Below the pieces are notes generated by a model that did no database searches, was not told the origin of the DNA, and saw only the letters and a list, made by a program, of their open reading frames with translations. Shown here in pieces: positions 35,964 through 47,621 of a stretch of DNA of 64,000 nucleotides. Position numbers and translations under genes: made by a program. Each line of letters begins with the position of its first letter. The first letter of the stretch is position 1. The DNA is taken from contig CACRXP010000164.1 of assembly GCA_902702965.1 (NCBI GenBank), positions 963,261-1,027,260 on the forward strand. Reading direction: 5' to 3'. The stretch is from Spirometra erinaceieuropaei (taxonomy: Eukaryota; Platyhelminthes; Cestoda; Diphyllobothriidea; Diphyllobothriidae).

Positions 35964-38900
35964 ATGCCTCACAGAAGACCAAACTTTAGTCGCTGTAGTC
36001 TCGCAGATGAAGCAGTGTGACGAGTAATTGCAAATCATAAAGTGGAAAAACTGGCATCAGAAAACCAGCGAAACAGACAAAGAATCGCTCAAATACGTGC
36101 CAAGGAAGCATCCGAGTGTCGTGCAGTCCGACTTGAGGAAGCGCGGTTGTGAACATGGCGATCGCGTTCTGCAGCTTCAGATCCGCTTCGTTCTCAACAA
36201 AATAAACGCGACAAGCTAAGAGTGGCTGAAGGACGTCAGTGAGAAACAGCAGATCAGCGTCAAACACGACTCTCTGCTAAGCATTCACGTGACTACAGTC
36301 GCGTTGCATTCCGGTACAGCCCAGCTGATGATTACTGTTTGAGCCGACATGTTCACATTTGCGTTATGACTGAAGTGTGCCCTTATTTCAAGGATCTGAA
36401 ATTTAACGAAGACACTAAAGGAATTTGTTGCGCCGCCGTAAAAATAAAACCGTCTGAAATTCCAGAACCGACAGAGCCCTTAAAACTTGGCTTGCTGGAC
36501 AGACCGTCGAATCAAAGCATTTCCTATATAACATTAGGAAGTATAACTCATGCTTCCTAATGATGTCGTTCGGCGTACATATCGTAACAGGTCAGTTCAT
36601 ACCGACTTTCAAAGTGAAGGTGCAAACTTATCTTACAACCGGCTCTCTTCTTCCGCTCCTCAACGGTCAACATAAATTCCTACAAATGTACTTCTTCAAT
36701 GATGGCAACGACGAATTGAATGCTCGTTGGGGAATTTCTACCGGCAATAAATTGCCCATCGTTTCCCAGCTGCAAGAGTTGCTTTACGAAAACAACAACT
36801 TAGTGCGTTTGTTCGACTTCACAATTGCCGTGATGTCATCTGATAGACACAAGATTGTCATTCATGCTGACAAAAAGCCTGCTGGACAACGTGGATGACG
36901 ATTTAATGCTCCAACTATAGACGAATTGACAACTGTTATAGCCGGAGATCAGTTTCAACCTAGATATTTTGTTCTTCATCGGCGAAACGATCAACTGACA
37001 TTAGCTGCAGAAAATCTTTGGTGCTACAATGGCCTGCAGTATCTACTTATTTTGTGGGATGGGGCCGATGGATATCACCTCAATGTTGCGATGTTAAATC
37101 CAGCCGGTTATGAGGAAACCCATACACAATGCAGCGGAGCGGACTATTATTCAAACCGATTAATGATTAAACAGAACGCAAACAATCTCCTTTTGAAATG
37201 CCCTCAGCTGTTTCACCAGTATATTATGGATATGCATGCAAAAATCTAACAAGAACGTTTGCATTTCATTCGCCTGAACCAGACGAAGCTTCGCGCCTAA
37301 CTATACATTCATTTGAGCGATGCGGTTGTAAACGACGACAGTACAACGTTTGGAGACTAACGATTTTGCCATTCACAGATACTGGTATTCTACGTCATAT
37401 GCATGAGTACGATCAAGATGTAATCGCTCAGGTTCTTCGGTACGGACGTCCAGACCTATTCAGTACACTTACATGCAATCCCTCTTGGGGCGAAATACAG
37501 CAGCTCTTACTTCCCGGGCAATCGCCGCTGGATAGATATGACATCGCATCACGTGTTTTTAGACAGAAGCTGAAGTCGCTGATAAATTTCCTGGTGAAAG
37601 ACGGGGTGTTTGGTTCAGTGCGCTGCTGGATGGACTCAGAGTAACGGCAAGAAACGGGACTGCCCCGCGCACATATCTTGATGTGGCACTATAACAACAT
37701 CACGCCCAACGAAATCGACGATATAATATTCGCTGAATTACCCAATGCCGGCGTTGACAGGGATTTGCACGAAGTTATGGCGAAGAGTATGACACATGGA
37801 CTTTGCGATACACTGAATACCGATTCCCCCTGCGTGGTAAGCGGAAAATGCTCTAAGCAATTTCCTCGAGCATTCGTACGCAATACAGTTACAGGAAACA
37901 ATGGATATCCCTTACTTAGAAGACGATCAGCAGAAGACGGCGACAACTTGGCAACCATACAAATGTGAGCCGGTGATATAGGAGTACTTAACCGCTGGGC
38001 TGTTCCATATTCGTCTTTGCTCTCAAAAGAATACAAAGCGCACATAAACGTGAAATACTGCAACTCCGTGAAATCAAGTAAATGCATTTTTAAGTATGTG
38101 AATAAATGCAGCGAAATGGCCGCTTTGGCCAGCAACCAGAGAGGAGAGAAAAATGCGAACATACAAATCGATGAAATCGCACAGTATCGGGCTGGAAGAT
38201 ACATCAGCAGCAACGAGGCCGTGTAGCGAGTTCCTTCTGCTGTTCTCCACTTAACAGCACACTTAGAGAATGAGCAACGCGTTCAACTGACAACTGTCAA
38301 TGTGTAACAGGTAGTCCTAGATATAGATCCGCCGGCAACAACATTAACTGCTTTCTACACGTTATGCCAAAATGACGCGTTTGCGAAGCCACTGCTGTAT
38401 TTGGAAGTGCCTGCGCATTACACATGGAATGGTTATAGAAAATACTTCGAACGACACCAACGAGGAGAGAGAGTCGACGGGCGACCCGGCATATTCAAAG
38501 GACCTGCGATAGGCAGACTGTAGCCGGGCATCTCAACCAGGACAAATGCTTCTTTCTTCGCACGTTTTTTGTCAATGTAACCGGTACAACGTCTTTCCAG
38601 CAACTGAGAATTGCCAACGGCAGTATACATGCCACTTTGCGCAGTGCATATCAGGCGCTCCATTTGTTGAAAATCAACCGACACTGGGATGTAGCATTAG
38701 CACTAATGGCGCCTGCAACACGTCCCGTCCACATCAAATCCATGCATCGTTTACAATCATATTGACCGCCTGCTCTCCTTTACCTCCAGCAAAAGAATGG
38801 AAGAAATATAAATCGCACATGGCTGAAGATATCTTTCATCGAATACGCAAGAAACATTCGAATGTAGATTTCACAGCAGAAATCTACAACGAGGTGTTAA

Positions 38901-40416
38901 TATTGATTGAGGATATGTGCGCAGAAATCGCGAGCAAATTTCTCAATCAGTTGAGAATACCATCACCACACCGATCTGCTGCTGTTTCGTTAGATGTGGA
39001 TTTGCGCCGTGAGCAAAACTACAACACGGTTGATCTTCTGTAGTATCTGCAGTCAAACATTCCTAAGCTACCACTGAAGCAGAATGGCATTTACGATCAA
39101 ATAATGTAGACTGTCGATAACAGCATTGGAGGAACCCTCTTCGTAGATGCGCCAGGATGGACTGGCAAAACGTTCAACTAAGACTGATTCTGACAGCAAT
39201 TCGACCCAAAAATGACATAGTCTTAGCTATTGAGTCATCCGGAATAGCTGCGACTTTGCTACACGATGGAAGAACTGCCCATTCCGTTTTGTAGTTGCCG
39301 TTGAAAGTGGAATTCATTGAAACTCCCATGTGCAACATTTCCAAGGCATCCGGTATGGGAAACTTGCTGCAGAAATGAAAACTTGTTGTTCGGGATGAAG
39401 GGACAATGGCGCACAAAAAACGTTCGAGGTCTATGACCGATCATTGTAAAATTTGCGCGGAAACGGCAGACTTTGTGGAGACGCATTGCTACTGTTTTCA
39501 GGACACTTTAGGCAACCATTGCCTGTAATTCCTCGATCGACATGAGCTGACGAAATTAATAGCTGTATGAAATACCTTCTTGGCACCACGTTCAGACGTT
39601 AAAATTAATTACAGATATGCGTGTCCAACTACAAAACGACAGCTCAGCTGAGATATTCGCACACCAACTGCTGGCAACTGGGGACGGAACGGTGTCGGTC
39701 GATCCGACTTCAGGACGCATTTCACTGCCTACTAACTTCGGCAATTTAGTGTCGTCAAAAAAGAATTGATTGAAAAGGTATTTCTCAATATTCAAACCAA
39801 TTATAAGACTCACGATTGGCTGAGCGAACAATCTATTCTTGCGGCCAAGAACAAAGACGCCTACCAGCTTAGCCATATTATACAGTCTAAGATTCAAAGC
39901 GAGGTAGTCGTATGCACGTCCGTCGATACTGCTGTGGAAGCAGACGAGGCAGTTAATTATCCAACAGAGTTTCTGAATTCACTTGATCTTCCGGGGAGGC
40001 CGCCGCACGTACTGCAGTTGAAAATCGGCGTGCCGATTATCAGGCTGTGAAACGTCAACCAGCCGAAGCTTTGCAACGCCACGCGGCTTGCAGTGAAACC
40101 GCTAATGAGCAACGTTGTGGAAGCAACGATCCTGACAGGGCCTTTCAACGGTGAACATATCCTTATTCCTCGTATTCCACTGATTCCAACTGGTATGTCT
40201 TTTCAATCTGCGAGACTGCAGTTCCCGACTCTATTGACGTTTGCAGTCACCATCAACAAAGCTCAGGGCCAATCTTTAGAATAGTGCGGTTACGATCTGC
40301 AAACGGATTGTTTCTCACATGGCCAATTATTTGTTGCGTGCTCCAGAGTCGGCACACGAAGCAATCTCTATATCTGCACAGACAGTGCAACGACAAAACA
40401 TATTCTACACCCATAA
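35964..40416 (+). pseudogene. Helitron Rep/helicase, decayed by frameshifts and stops
   Basis: This encoded the rolling-circle Rep-helicase that moves Helitrons. The apparent start MPHRRPNF is at 35964. Fragments in family order across frames are: a basic N-terminal segment (36010-36230); EVCPYFKDLKFNEDTKG (36370) and FLQMYFFNDGNDELNAR (36680); Helitron-like N domain (36926-37249); HMHEYDQDVIAQ and RPDLFSTLTCNPSWGEIQ (37400-37500); Rep HUH region reading GLPRAHILMW, so one His is Arg (37660); FKYVNKCSE in the catalytic Tyr region, first Tyr now Cys (38090). Then come the helicase Walker A DAPGWTGKTF (39150), TFAVTINKAQGQSLE (40240), and, after an in-frame stop at 40282, CFSHGQLFVACSRVG, ending at 40416. 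Several other stops and frameshifts mean no active protein is possible. Confidence 0.88.
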
Positions 40417-40484
40417 GCATTATGAAATTTAACGTATTAGCAACGTGCCCCTTCCAGTTTTCTTTCTTTTCTATTTCCTCGGAC

Positions 40485-40518
40485 TGAGCCACAGTAACGC
40501 GCGGCCGGGCACAGCTAG
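40485..40518 (+). mobile_element. Helitron 3' terminus
   Basis: The GC-rich segment TAACGCGCGGCCGGGC is followed by ACAGCTAG and then T, fitting the Helitron rule of a 3' CTRR end next to T. A clean short hairpin is not obvious, perhaps through decay. The terminus lies about 100 bp after the helicase stop, as expected. Confidence 0.75.
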
Positions 40519-43500
40519 TGTACGTATAATCAAGGACAGTTATTAATTCGCGAAATCTCCTGAATACACAGTGCTATTGGATTCTGTTCAAAAGTTAAAT
40601 CAGCAGTACGGCTGAAATGTCTCTTTACAAATCACCCTAAAACGACAAGTCTGAGGTAGATAAGGCCCAGAAACGCGGTCCTACTGGCAAATGGGGAATC
40701 CAAGGCCCTTCCAATATGTGAACCGCGTCAAAGGGGTCTTTAGAGTTGGAGCTGCGGGAAAGAAGTGGGAGTGTGCAAAACCTTAGGGCTAAACACAGGC
40801 ACTGTGGGTAAATATGGTAGTTTGTTTAAGTGGTCTCTAAAAATTCAGCGTAAGCAGAGCGCAAAAAAATTCACTACAGGCAATAAGTCAAATAAATTCC
40901 ACGAAGAATAAGGGTGATTGGCCCGTCAGGGTCATCGAAACCGAACCGCTCAAGGATGTAACCAATCCGAACCGTAACGCAATTGTGGATCATAACGGAA
41001 GCAGTCCACGAAGCACCTCAAACTGGAAGAACGCCTGCTGAAATCAATGATAGTACGAAAGTGATAAATATTGACCACCTACTAGATTTAATAATAGTAG
41101 GAAAGTGATTATTTTTTGATCAAGCAGGATCGCGTTTCCGAGTCCCACCCTGAGATACCCTGAAAAATCATCTAGATTTCGATTATCACGTTTCATGCGT
41201 TACCTCGGCAACTGTATGTTCAGAAAGATGGGCTATTTTAATAATACAATAAAAACTCCATAATACTCGATAATTAAGTATTTCTCGGCTACGTTCGGCC
41301 ATTAGATGACTGCTCTATCATTCCTGTTTTCCCAACAAAATAAAATTGGTGGTATTCTGTTCTTCATAACTGCAACAGGCACCGAATCGAAAGTCCGCTT
41401 TTTAGTAGCCGACGCCATTTTCATCACGGTTCATTGAACTCAAAAAAGTGGAAGTTATACTAATCTACACGCTAAATGGAGCGAATTAAATTGTTCGAGT
41501 AGATTTATCAGAAAGTGTTTCAAACTTGCGTAACTTAGCCTCGGAAACTCCCAAATGTTTGACGTCTTGAAAAGTTATACAACATCTCCTACTTTGCATA
41601 AGTCCTTCTGTAAAACTGAATAAACTGAATAGCCATTGTTTAAGTCTCCGATTGGTTGGATGCCTTTAGACGAGGTATATTCAGTATGAACATGCCCAGT
41701 AGATGGAAAACTGAAATGGGCCTTCCTTACGGCAGCCCAAAGCGTGCCAAGCGTCCTTGGAACAGCCCCTCCCTAATGGACTCGGAGCCGCAGCATCGGT
41801 ACACTGGCGAAGAAAATGAGCATATAGATACCTGAGACGTAGGAAAAATATTTAACAAAACAAATAGTTTATTAAAACAGTTCAGGTATCATCAAAAAGT
41901 TCAGTCAGTTAGGGGGAGGTGCATGCCTGAATTTTAAGACCCCTATCAAAGAAAGATAGGGTGATGAGGCAAACCACGCATGCAGGTTACGCACAACTTT
42001 TTGGGATTTTCCGACATGTAAATATATTCATTTAAAGTCCTATCAGGAAGCGGTTTGAAAACTCTTGTTTTTTTTAGTCAGCCTACAAGGTACACAGGCC
42101 CACCCAATGCCCCCAGGCATAACGAACTGAAAGTTCGGCCTACGGGGACTATTGCTGCTGATACATTGCGGCTTGTTTGGTTTCCTTTGGCCCTTGTGGA
42201 GAATGTGGCAGGTGCTGGTTAAATGGCATTAAGATTCAAGACGCCGTCCATTCCTGCATTTATAAAGGTGCTTCATTTCTGTCTTTTTACCATCAGGCCC
42301 TGCTAATGTGCTCATAAAGTCACCTATGCAGATTAAAAACAGTTTCCTTTGTTTCACGCATGAGCATGAAAAAATTAATTCTCAACACTACATAAATTTC
42401 TCGTCTTACTTTGGGAACAGATACTAAATGACAAAAGGTTAGCTACTATTAAATGCAATTAAACCTTGCTGCTTACACATTTAGAGTAGACATTATTGTT
42501 TCTAAATCAAGCCTACGATTCTTGACTAGCCATTTTGAATTTCCAAGTCGCTAGATTTTGTTCGTCGGTGGTGCATTCCAGAGGTCGATAGAAAAAAATT
42601 GCCATTTTAATGACACAAAATAAGTTTTTGATTCGCCTTTTTTCCTGCATCTTTCAATTCATTGACTTTAATAATGTAAAATGGACAGTTATAAGTGATA
42701 ATTTCGGCCTTCACAAAGACATTGAGAAAATGCGATTCGTAGGTCGCTGTCCGTTTAATGATGTAATTTGCTGGGTTTGATTTGATAGAAAAATTTCCGT
42801 GCAAATGTGACTACGAATTTTTTCAGCGCATCCTTGAGATTAATTCGACGCGAAAGGTCTATCTCGAAATTATTTAAAGCACATTATTCCAACCTTACTG
42901 ACCACAGGAAAGCAATCTTTGTTTCCAAGTTTGGTTTGAATTCACATTCTTCCTCAAGATAAACGTTTCATCAATAGACGCTCAAGCAAAGTGTGCTATT
43001 TACCGTGTTCAATCAAATTTATGTCCCTTAGGTGTATTATGTGCTGTGCTGTCGTTAGTCTTAGACTTTTATTTCTTCTTTGGGTTCCTTTAGTGGACCT
43101 TCAAGTTGTGACTATATGGGAAATTCCTTAAAAGCGCACATGCTGTAAATATAACATCGGCTCACCTGAAATAAATTTGAAAATCAGCGATCTAAGGTCG
43201 TTTAACCTTATTCTGACGCACCCCGCAGACTTCCTAAAACACATTCTGGACGTGGCATCACACAACGCTTGCTGCAGAATGGAGCGTGTAGACTTTGCTT
43301 GCCTTAGAGGCAGTCGCAGGCAGGAGATGCAGAATAAATACTTGGAAATACTGAGGAAGTCAGAGTGCAAATTTCCTGCGTATTAGTTGTCGGAAGCCAG
43401 CCACGCACCAATACTAGGCATGCATGCCTCGGTTTTCAAATGGAACTAATTTGTCCCTTAGTATTAGATCAAACGCTGTACCTCTGGTGCGCTTTCTCTT

Positions 43501-44519
43501 TGATCTACTAACAGGTTGGTGAAGCGTCCTTTCGGGAATGATAAGTATCGCCATCTCTGCCGACAGCACGATTTGATAGCAGAACATCTTAATTAATTCA
43601 CGGTGAATAGGAGGTCTTGGTTAGAACAGCGAACCACCCATACCCAAGGGTGGGTGAGGCTTCCTAATCTCCGCAGAAATTCAAAGTCTGGGACGCAGGA
43701 GACTCGTGATGTATCTAGCCCCTTGCGTCTGTGCATGTAACGACAAGCAATCCGCGTATCTGGACTTTTAACCGTTACCTGTGTTGCTAGTATGAAGAAT
43801 CGTGCGACAGTCAGTATGCCGAAAGTGGTCATTCTTTTCTTCTCTTTTTCCATCCGCTTTTTCATCTGCAAAGAAAAATAAGCTGACATACATAAAAGTT
43901 GGCTAAGAGCAAAAGTATGATCCACGCAGTGTTCATCTACAAATCTATCATGGCAACGGAATGGCTTGAAAAAATTTAATTTCGCTCGAAAACTTTGACC
44001 TTGGACGATCATAGGCGTGTCTGCCAGCCCTGCCCAACAATGGGCGCTTAGGACTTTAACGTCCAATTTCACCTCAGTTGCTAGTAGGGCCTAGCGTTCG
44101 ACACTGGAGTGACGGACTCACCTCTGCTGCTGTGGCCTGAAATACCCAAGGCCACACATGACGTGCTTCACTGGATCGAGTTGATTCTATAACACCTTCA
44201 CGCTTCAGTTCCTTCCGACTGGCAACGGTTGAATGTCCTACTGATTCCTCCCAAAATTAAAGGGCATTTAATGGAGTATGCAGCGCTAGGAGGTAATCAT
44301 TTTGTCCGAGGCTAGTGTTTGATAGACAAAATAGACTTCAAGTAAGTGCATAAAGATACATTGAACTGGATGTGAAAATTTTTCACGAGAATATTTCAAA
44401 AGAAGTCAAATTCTATGCCTATGACCTTTGAATATCCATACAATTCGGTTGAAAAATGACTTAATGATTGGAATATGCAGGGCAGGTGGCGAAAGTGATG
44501 AAACATACTTAAATTCAAG
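40519..44519. other. Unassigned sequence
   Basis: A small direct repeat with AGTACGAAAGTGATAAATA and AGTAGGAAAGTGATTATTT lies at 41050-41120. A 159-codon minus-strand frame (43593-44072) and a 69-codon plus-strand frame (43177-43386) have no recognised domain. The first lies in what may be another unclassified repeat. Nothing else could be named. Confidence 0.4.
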
Positions 44520-44745
44520 AAAACCCCCTACACCTGACAGTTCGACCGTCATTTCTGGCGATGTCTGTTGTGAGCCTCAGAGCAGGGCGTAGAGACGGTG
44601 ACTTTTCCGTGAATTAGTTCATACTAATGGCAAACTTAGGCATAATCTACCTCACCCTCCCCTTCCTCATCCATCTGAGCCCGATGTCGAGTCAGAGTGA
44701 AGAAGATCGGAGGGGCAACCAGCACAGTGGCTGACAGAGATAAAC
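44520..44745 (+). repeat. Unclassified interspersed repeat, copy at 44.5 kb
   Basis: The blocks ACACCTGACAGTTCG, GAGCAGGGCGTAGAGACG, CTCACCCTCCCCTTCCTCAT and GAGTCAGAGTGAAGAAGATC match the order of the 25945-26160 copy in the same orientation. Confidence 0.5.
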
Positions 44746-44923
44746 AGTCCGTTTACTAGCGAAAACAACACCCAAATAGCATACAAATCGGCGAAAATGC
44801 TCTAATCGAAACGCTCGTTAAAATTAAAAGGCAAAGATATCGAAGGTCGTATTAGATTGTTTAGTTGGTATAATATTTCATAAAGTGTGGAAAAACCAAG
44901 AAGGCGAAAATTTATGTCAAATA

Positions 44924-45032
44924 CAGTAGGTGGGTCAACTCATGAAAGGTCAACCAAAATTCCGAAATGCCTTTTCGTTTCGAAAAGATTTATTAAGTAA
45001 GCATCGTGAAGTATAATTCTATAAGAATTCAG
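44924..45032. mobile_element. Tc1/mariner-type MITE, subfamily A, left part before the hAT-like insertion
   Basis: It is flanked by TA at 44922-44923 and begins CAGTAGGTGGGTCAACTCAT, then the family GTTTCGAAAAGATT block. It runs up to ATAAGAATTCAG, where the 1.14-kb element enters. It continues at 46176. The right end is missing because of the assembly gap at 46543. Confidence 0.8.
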
Positions 45033-46175
45033 GGTGAGATCGCAGTTGGTAGCCAGGAATGGCAATGTACGTTGATACTGACGACGTACTTATTTGCTAT
45101 CAGTAGGCGTGCTTATTTTGCCTGAGAAATTGATTATCAGTAAGTGTGCTTCTACTGCGTGAGGTAAGTCGGACATTTTTGGTGTGGCTTACGGTTAGGC
45201 GTAGGTTGGGTTTTAGGATTAGGGGTTTGCTTTGCAAGGTGACGGTTTGGCTTTAGGGTTGGAGTTCGGCTCTAGGGTTAACGGTTAACGATTAATGGTT
45301 AGGGTTAGGCTTAAGATTACCGTTACGGTTAGGGTTGCGTTTGGTTAGGGTTAATGGTTAACGATTACTGTTTCCGGTTAGGATCAAGGTTACCGTTAAG
45401 GTTAGGGTTAAGATTAAGTTTAGGGTTAGGGTTGAGGTTACCGTTAAGGTTTAATTTAGGGTTACGGTTAGGGTCTCGGTTAGGTTTTACATTAAGTTTA
45501 GGGTTAGGGTTAAGTTTAGGACAAAGGTTTGGGTTAAGGTTAAGGTTAGGGTTACGGTTAGAGTGTTAAGGCTAGGGTTAAGGTTAGGGTTCGGGTTAAG
45601 GTTTGGTTTAAGGTTAGTGTTAAGGTTAGGGTTAAGGTTGAGTTTAGGGTTGAGGTTAGGGTTAAGGTTAGGGTTAGACTTAGGTTTACAGTTAGGGTTG
45701 GGGTTAAGGTTAGGGTTAAGCTGAATTTTATGGTTAAGGTTAAGTTTAGGTTTTAAATTACGGTTAGGGCTGAGGTTTACGTTACAAATTTCCGCCGGGA
45801 TTTAGGTTCCTGCCCTGAACATTACCGTTCATCCTGACAGCGGCTTTTAGGTGTTTAGGTTTTTGATTGATGACTGTCAGTCATGACGTTGCGTTCGGTT
45901 TTCCGTGACGCTGTGCAGACTGGTCTTCACACTCGCGGCTTAGTTTCTATTGGTTCCCTGGGCTCCTCGGTGTTTTCAATTTCTGCCTTCCTTTACACCG
46001 CATTTAAACTTTCCCATCTTTCTTCGGTTAGCTTAACTTTTCGTCCGAAACTACCGTACTTATATAATTTTCCTTCCATTTACCCCATCCGTATAACCCC
46101 CCTTCCCACAATTCCCGTACGACAGGGATCCTCCCATCCGTCTACCCATTCCTGGCTACCAACTGCGATCCCACC
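45033..46175. mobile_element. hAT-like element, 1143 bp, with a long TTAGGG-like array
   Basis: The inverted ends are GGTGAGATCGCAGTTGGTAG (with CCAGGAATGG) and CCATTCCTGGCTACCAACTG then CGATCCCACC. A perfect 8-bp direct repeat, GAATTCAG, flanks it at 45025-45032 and 46176-46183, as produced by hAT-class transposases. The interior from about 45170 to 45790 is an array of TTAGGG/TTAAGG/TTACGG variants. No transposase was seen; the 71-codon Leu/Gly/Arg frame is translated array, and a 134-codon frame (45883-46287) runs across the right end, so it is not a gene. The short relative is at 19815-20211. Confidence 0.85.
45170..45790. repeat. Degenerate telomere-like (TTAGGG) array inside the hAT-like element
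   Basis: About 620 bp made mostly of GGTTAGGGTTAAGG-type hexamer variants. The units are diverged and the array is bounded inside transposon ends, so it is interstitial, not a chromosome end. Confidence 0.85.
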
Positions 46176-46542
46176 GAATTCAGTTACCAGAGGATGTCGG
46201 CTGTCGAAAGAACTCCTTTTCGCCTGCATTCAGAAACTATATTCTGTAAAAGGCGACTACTTATTTAGCTTTCATTTTTCTCATTGATTTTCAATTCCCC
46301 TAGAAAGTCTATTATATTTTATAGAAAATCTGCATAAAATACTCATTCTTTTGTTCGTTTGTTAGGAGATCACATTTTGTTTCGATTTGGTGCTCGAAGA
46401 AAAAGTTTAATTCGGTTTTAAAAAGTTTCTGATTGTGAGGTGTTATAATACCGTGAACTGGTCGTTCACAAAACGTCGTGTCTCTGCATTTACCAATGTG
46501 CTTGTAAACTTAACAATATGCATCAAATCCACTGCTAAATTT
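46176..46542. mobile_element. Tc1/mariner-type MITE, continuation after the hAT-like insertion
   Basis: Starts GAATTCAGTTACCAG and continues with the family core, for example GCTGTCGAAAGAACTCCTTT, until the assembly gap. The uninterrupted equivalents are at 30370 and 47740. Confidence 0.8.
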
Positions 46543-46605
46543 NNNNNNNNNNNNNNNNNNNNNNNNNNNNNNNNNNNNNNNNNNNNNNNNNNNNNNNNNN
46601 NNNNN
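46543..46605. other. Assembly gap, 63 Ns
   Basis: The sequence is undetermined. The expected right end of the MITE starting at 44924 is not found beyond the gap, so the gap may be mis-sized. Confidence 1.
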
Positions 46606-47005
46606 ATATAATATGGAATCCGTTTTCATGGGCATTCGAATGAAAGCATTGAAAATCACGAAGTATTCAGCGATATTTCAAGACCAATCTGAAACTTAGT
46701 ATAACTGGGAACAAGATAGAAGTGTAAATTAGTTTTACATCTATTTTATTCGAAGATTAGGTTCTATGTTTGGGTGAGCAGAAGACCATCTACATGTAAA
46801 AACGTCCAAATCCCAGCTACTTCGGTAAATGCCTTCGAGAAGCATCTTATCCTTAAAGTTTTAACGAGCACATAATATAGAACTCGTCTTTATGGGCAAT
46901 CGATTGAGAACTATGAGCATCATGAGACATTCATCGATAATTCAAGACCGATCTGAAACTCATCGTGATTCAGAACAAGGGAAAAGCGCAAATAAATTTC
47001 ACGGA
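46606..47005. repeat. Direct repeat, two units about 265 bp apart
   Basis: Units 46606-46735 and 46870-47005 share ATAATATGGAATCCG or ATAATATAGAACTCG, then TTTATGGGCAATCGA-like, TTCAAGACCRATCTGAAAC and GAACAAG.. blocks in the same order. Probably a tandem duplication or part of a satellite truncated by the gap. Confidence 0.55.
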
Positions 47006-47621
47006 AGAAAGGGTCTCGTTGAATACAAATGGGTATGTTTACAATAATACCTGTCAATCCTATTTAAATGTACTAGTCATTGGCCCGTCTGGAAACATGC
47101 GCTCTTGTGAAAGCGTTTGTACCTTTGACTCTCCTATGGGCGAAGTCGAACAAACTCCAGTGTGCTTCATTGACCCGCATCTTAATCAATTCAAAAGCGT
47201 AAAGAATACCATGAATGCTCGGAAAACCGTTTCAGAATCCATACATGGAATTTAAGCTGTTGGCAAATCGTCACACCCGAAATCAACTAATTCTAGAGGA
47301 TATTCAAATGCAAACTCCACTAAAAGATTATTTTCAGAGGTTGTTTTATTTTTGCTGTCATATTTACTCAGGGTTTTGCATGAAAAAGTTCTCTGTTCAT
47401 CGAAAACCGAAGTTTACATAATTAAAACCCTTTTCGAAGTTTTCGGGATTTTCTGCTTTGTAAAAATTTTGATATAAATAAGCAACGCAATATTACCTTT
47501 AAATTTTGTTTTAATCCCGTTGATGTTGTCACTTATTACGACAGATAATGAGTCCACGCATTTGCGTCGGTTCGTGAGTGGTTAGCAATCATTCGTTAAT
47601 TTCGACACCTTTCATGACTTA
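47006..47621. other. Unassigned sequence
   Basis: A 96-codon frame (46965-47255) and a 68-codon frame lie here. Neither has a recognised domain. Confidence 0.35.

Noticed and set aside
35701..36267. Minus-strand frames of 78 and 93 codons
   Set aside because: The second overlaps the Helitron N-terminal coding on the other strand; the first has no supporting feature.
45354..45569. Leu/Gly/Arg-rich frame of 71 codons
   Set aside because: It is a translation of the TTAGGG-like array.
45883..46287. 134-codon plus-strand frame
   Set aside because: It crosses the right end of the hAT-like element and the MITE junction, so the frame is a by-product of insertion.
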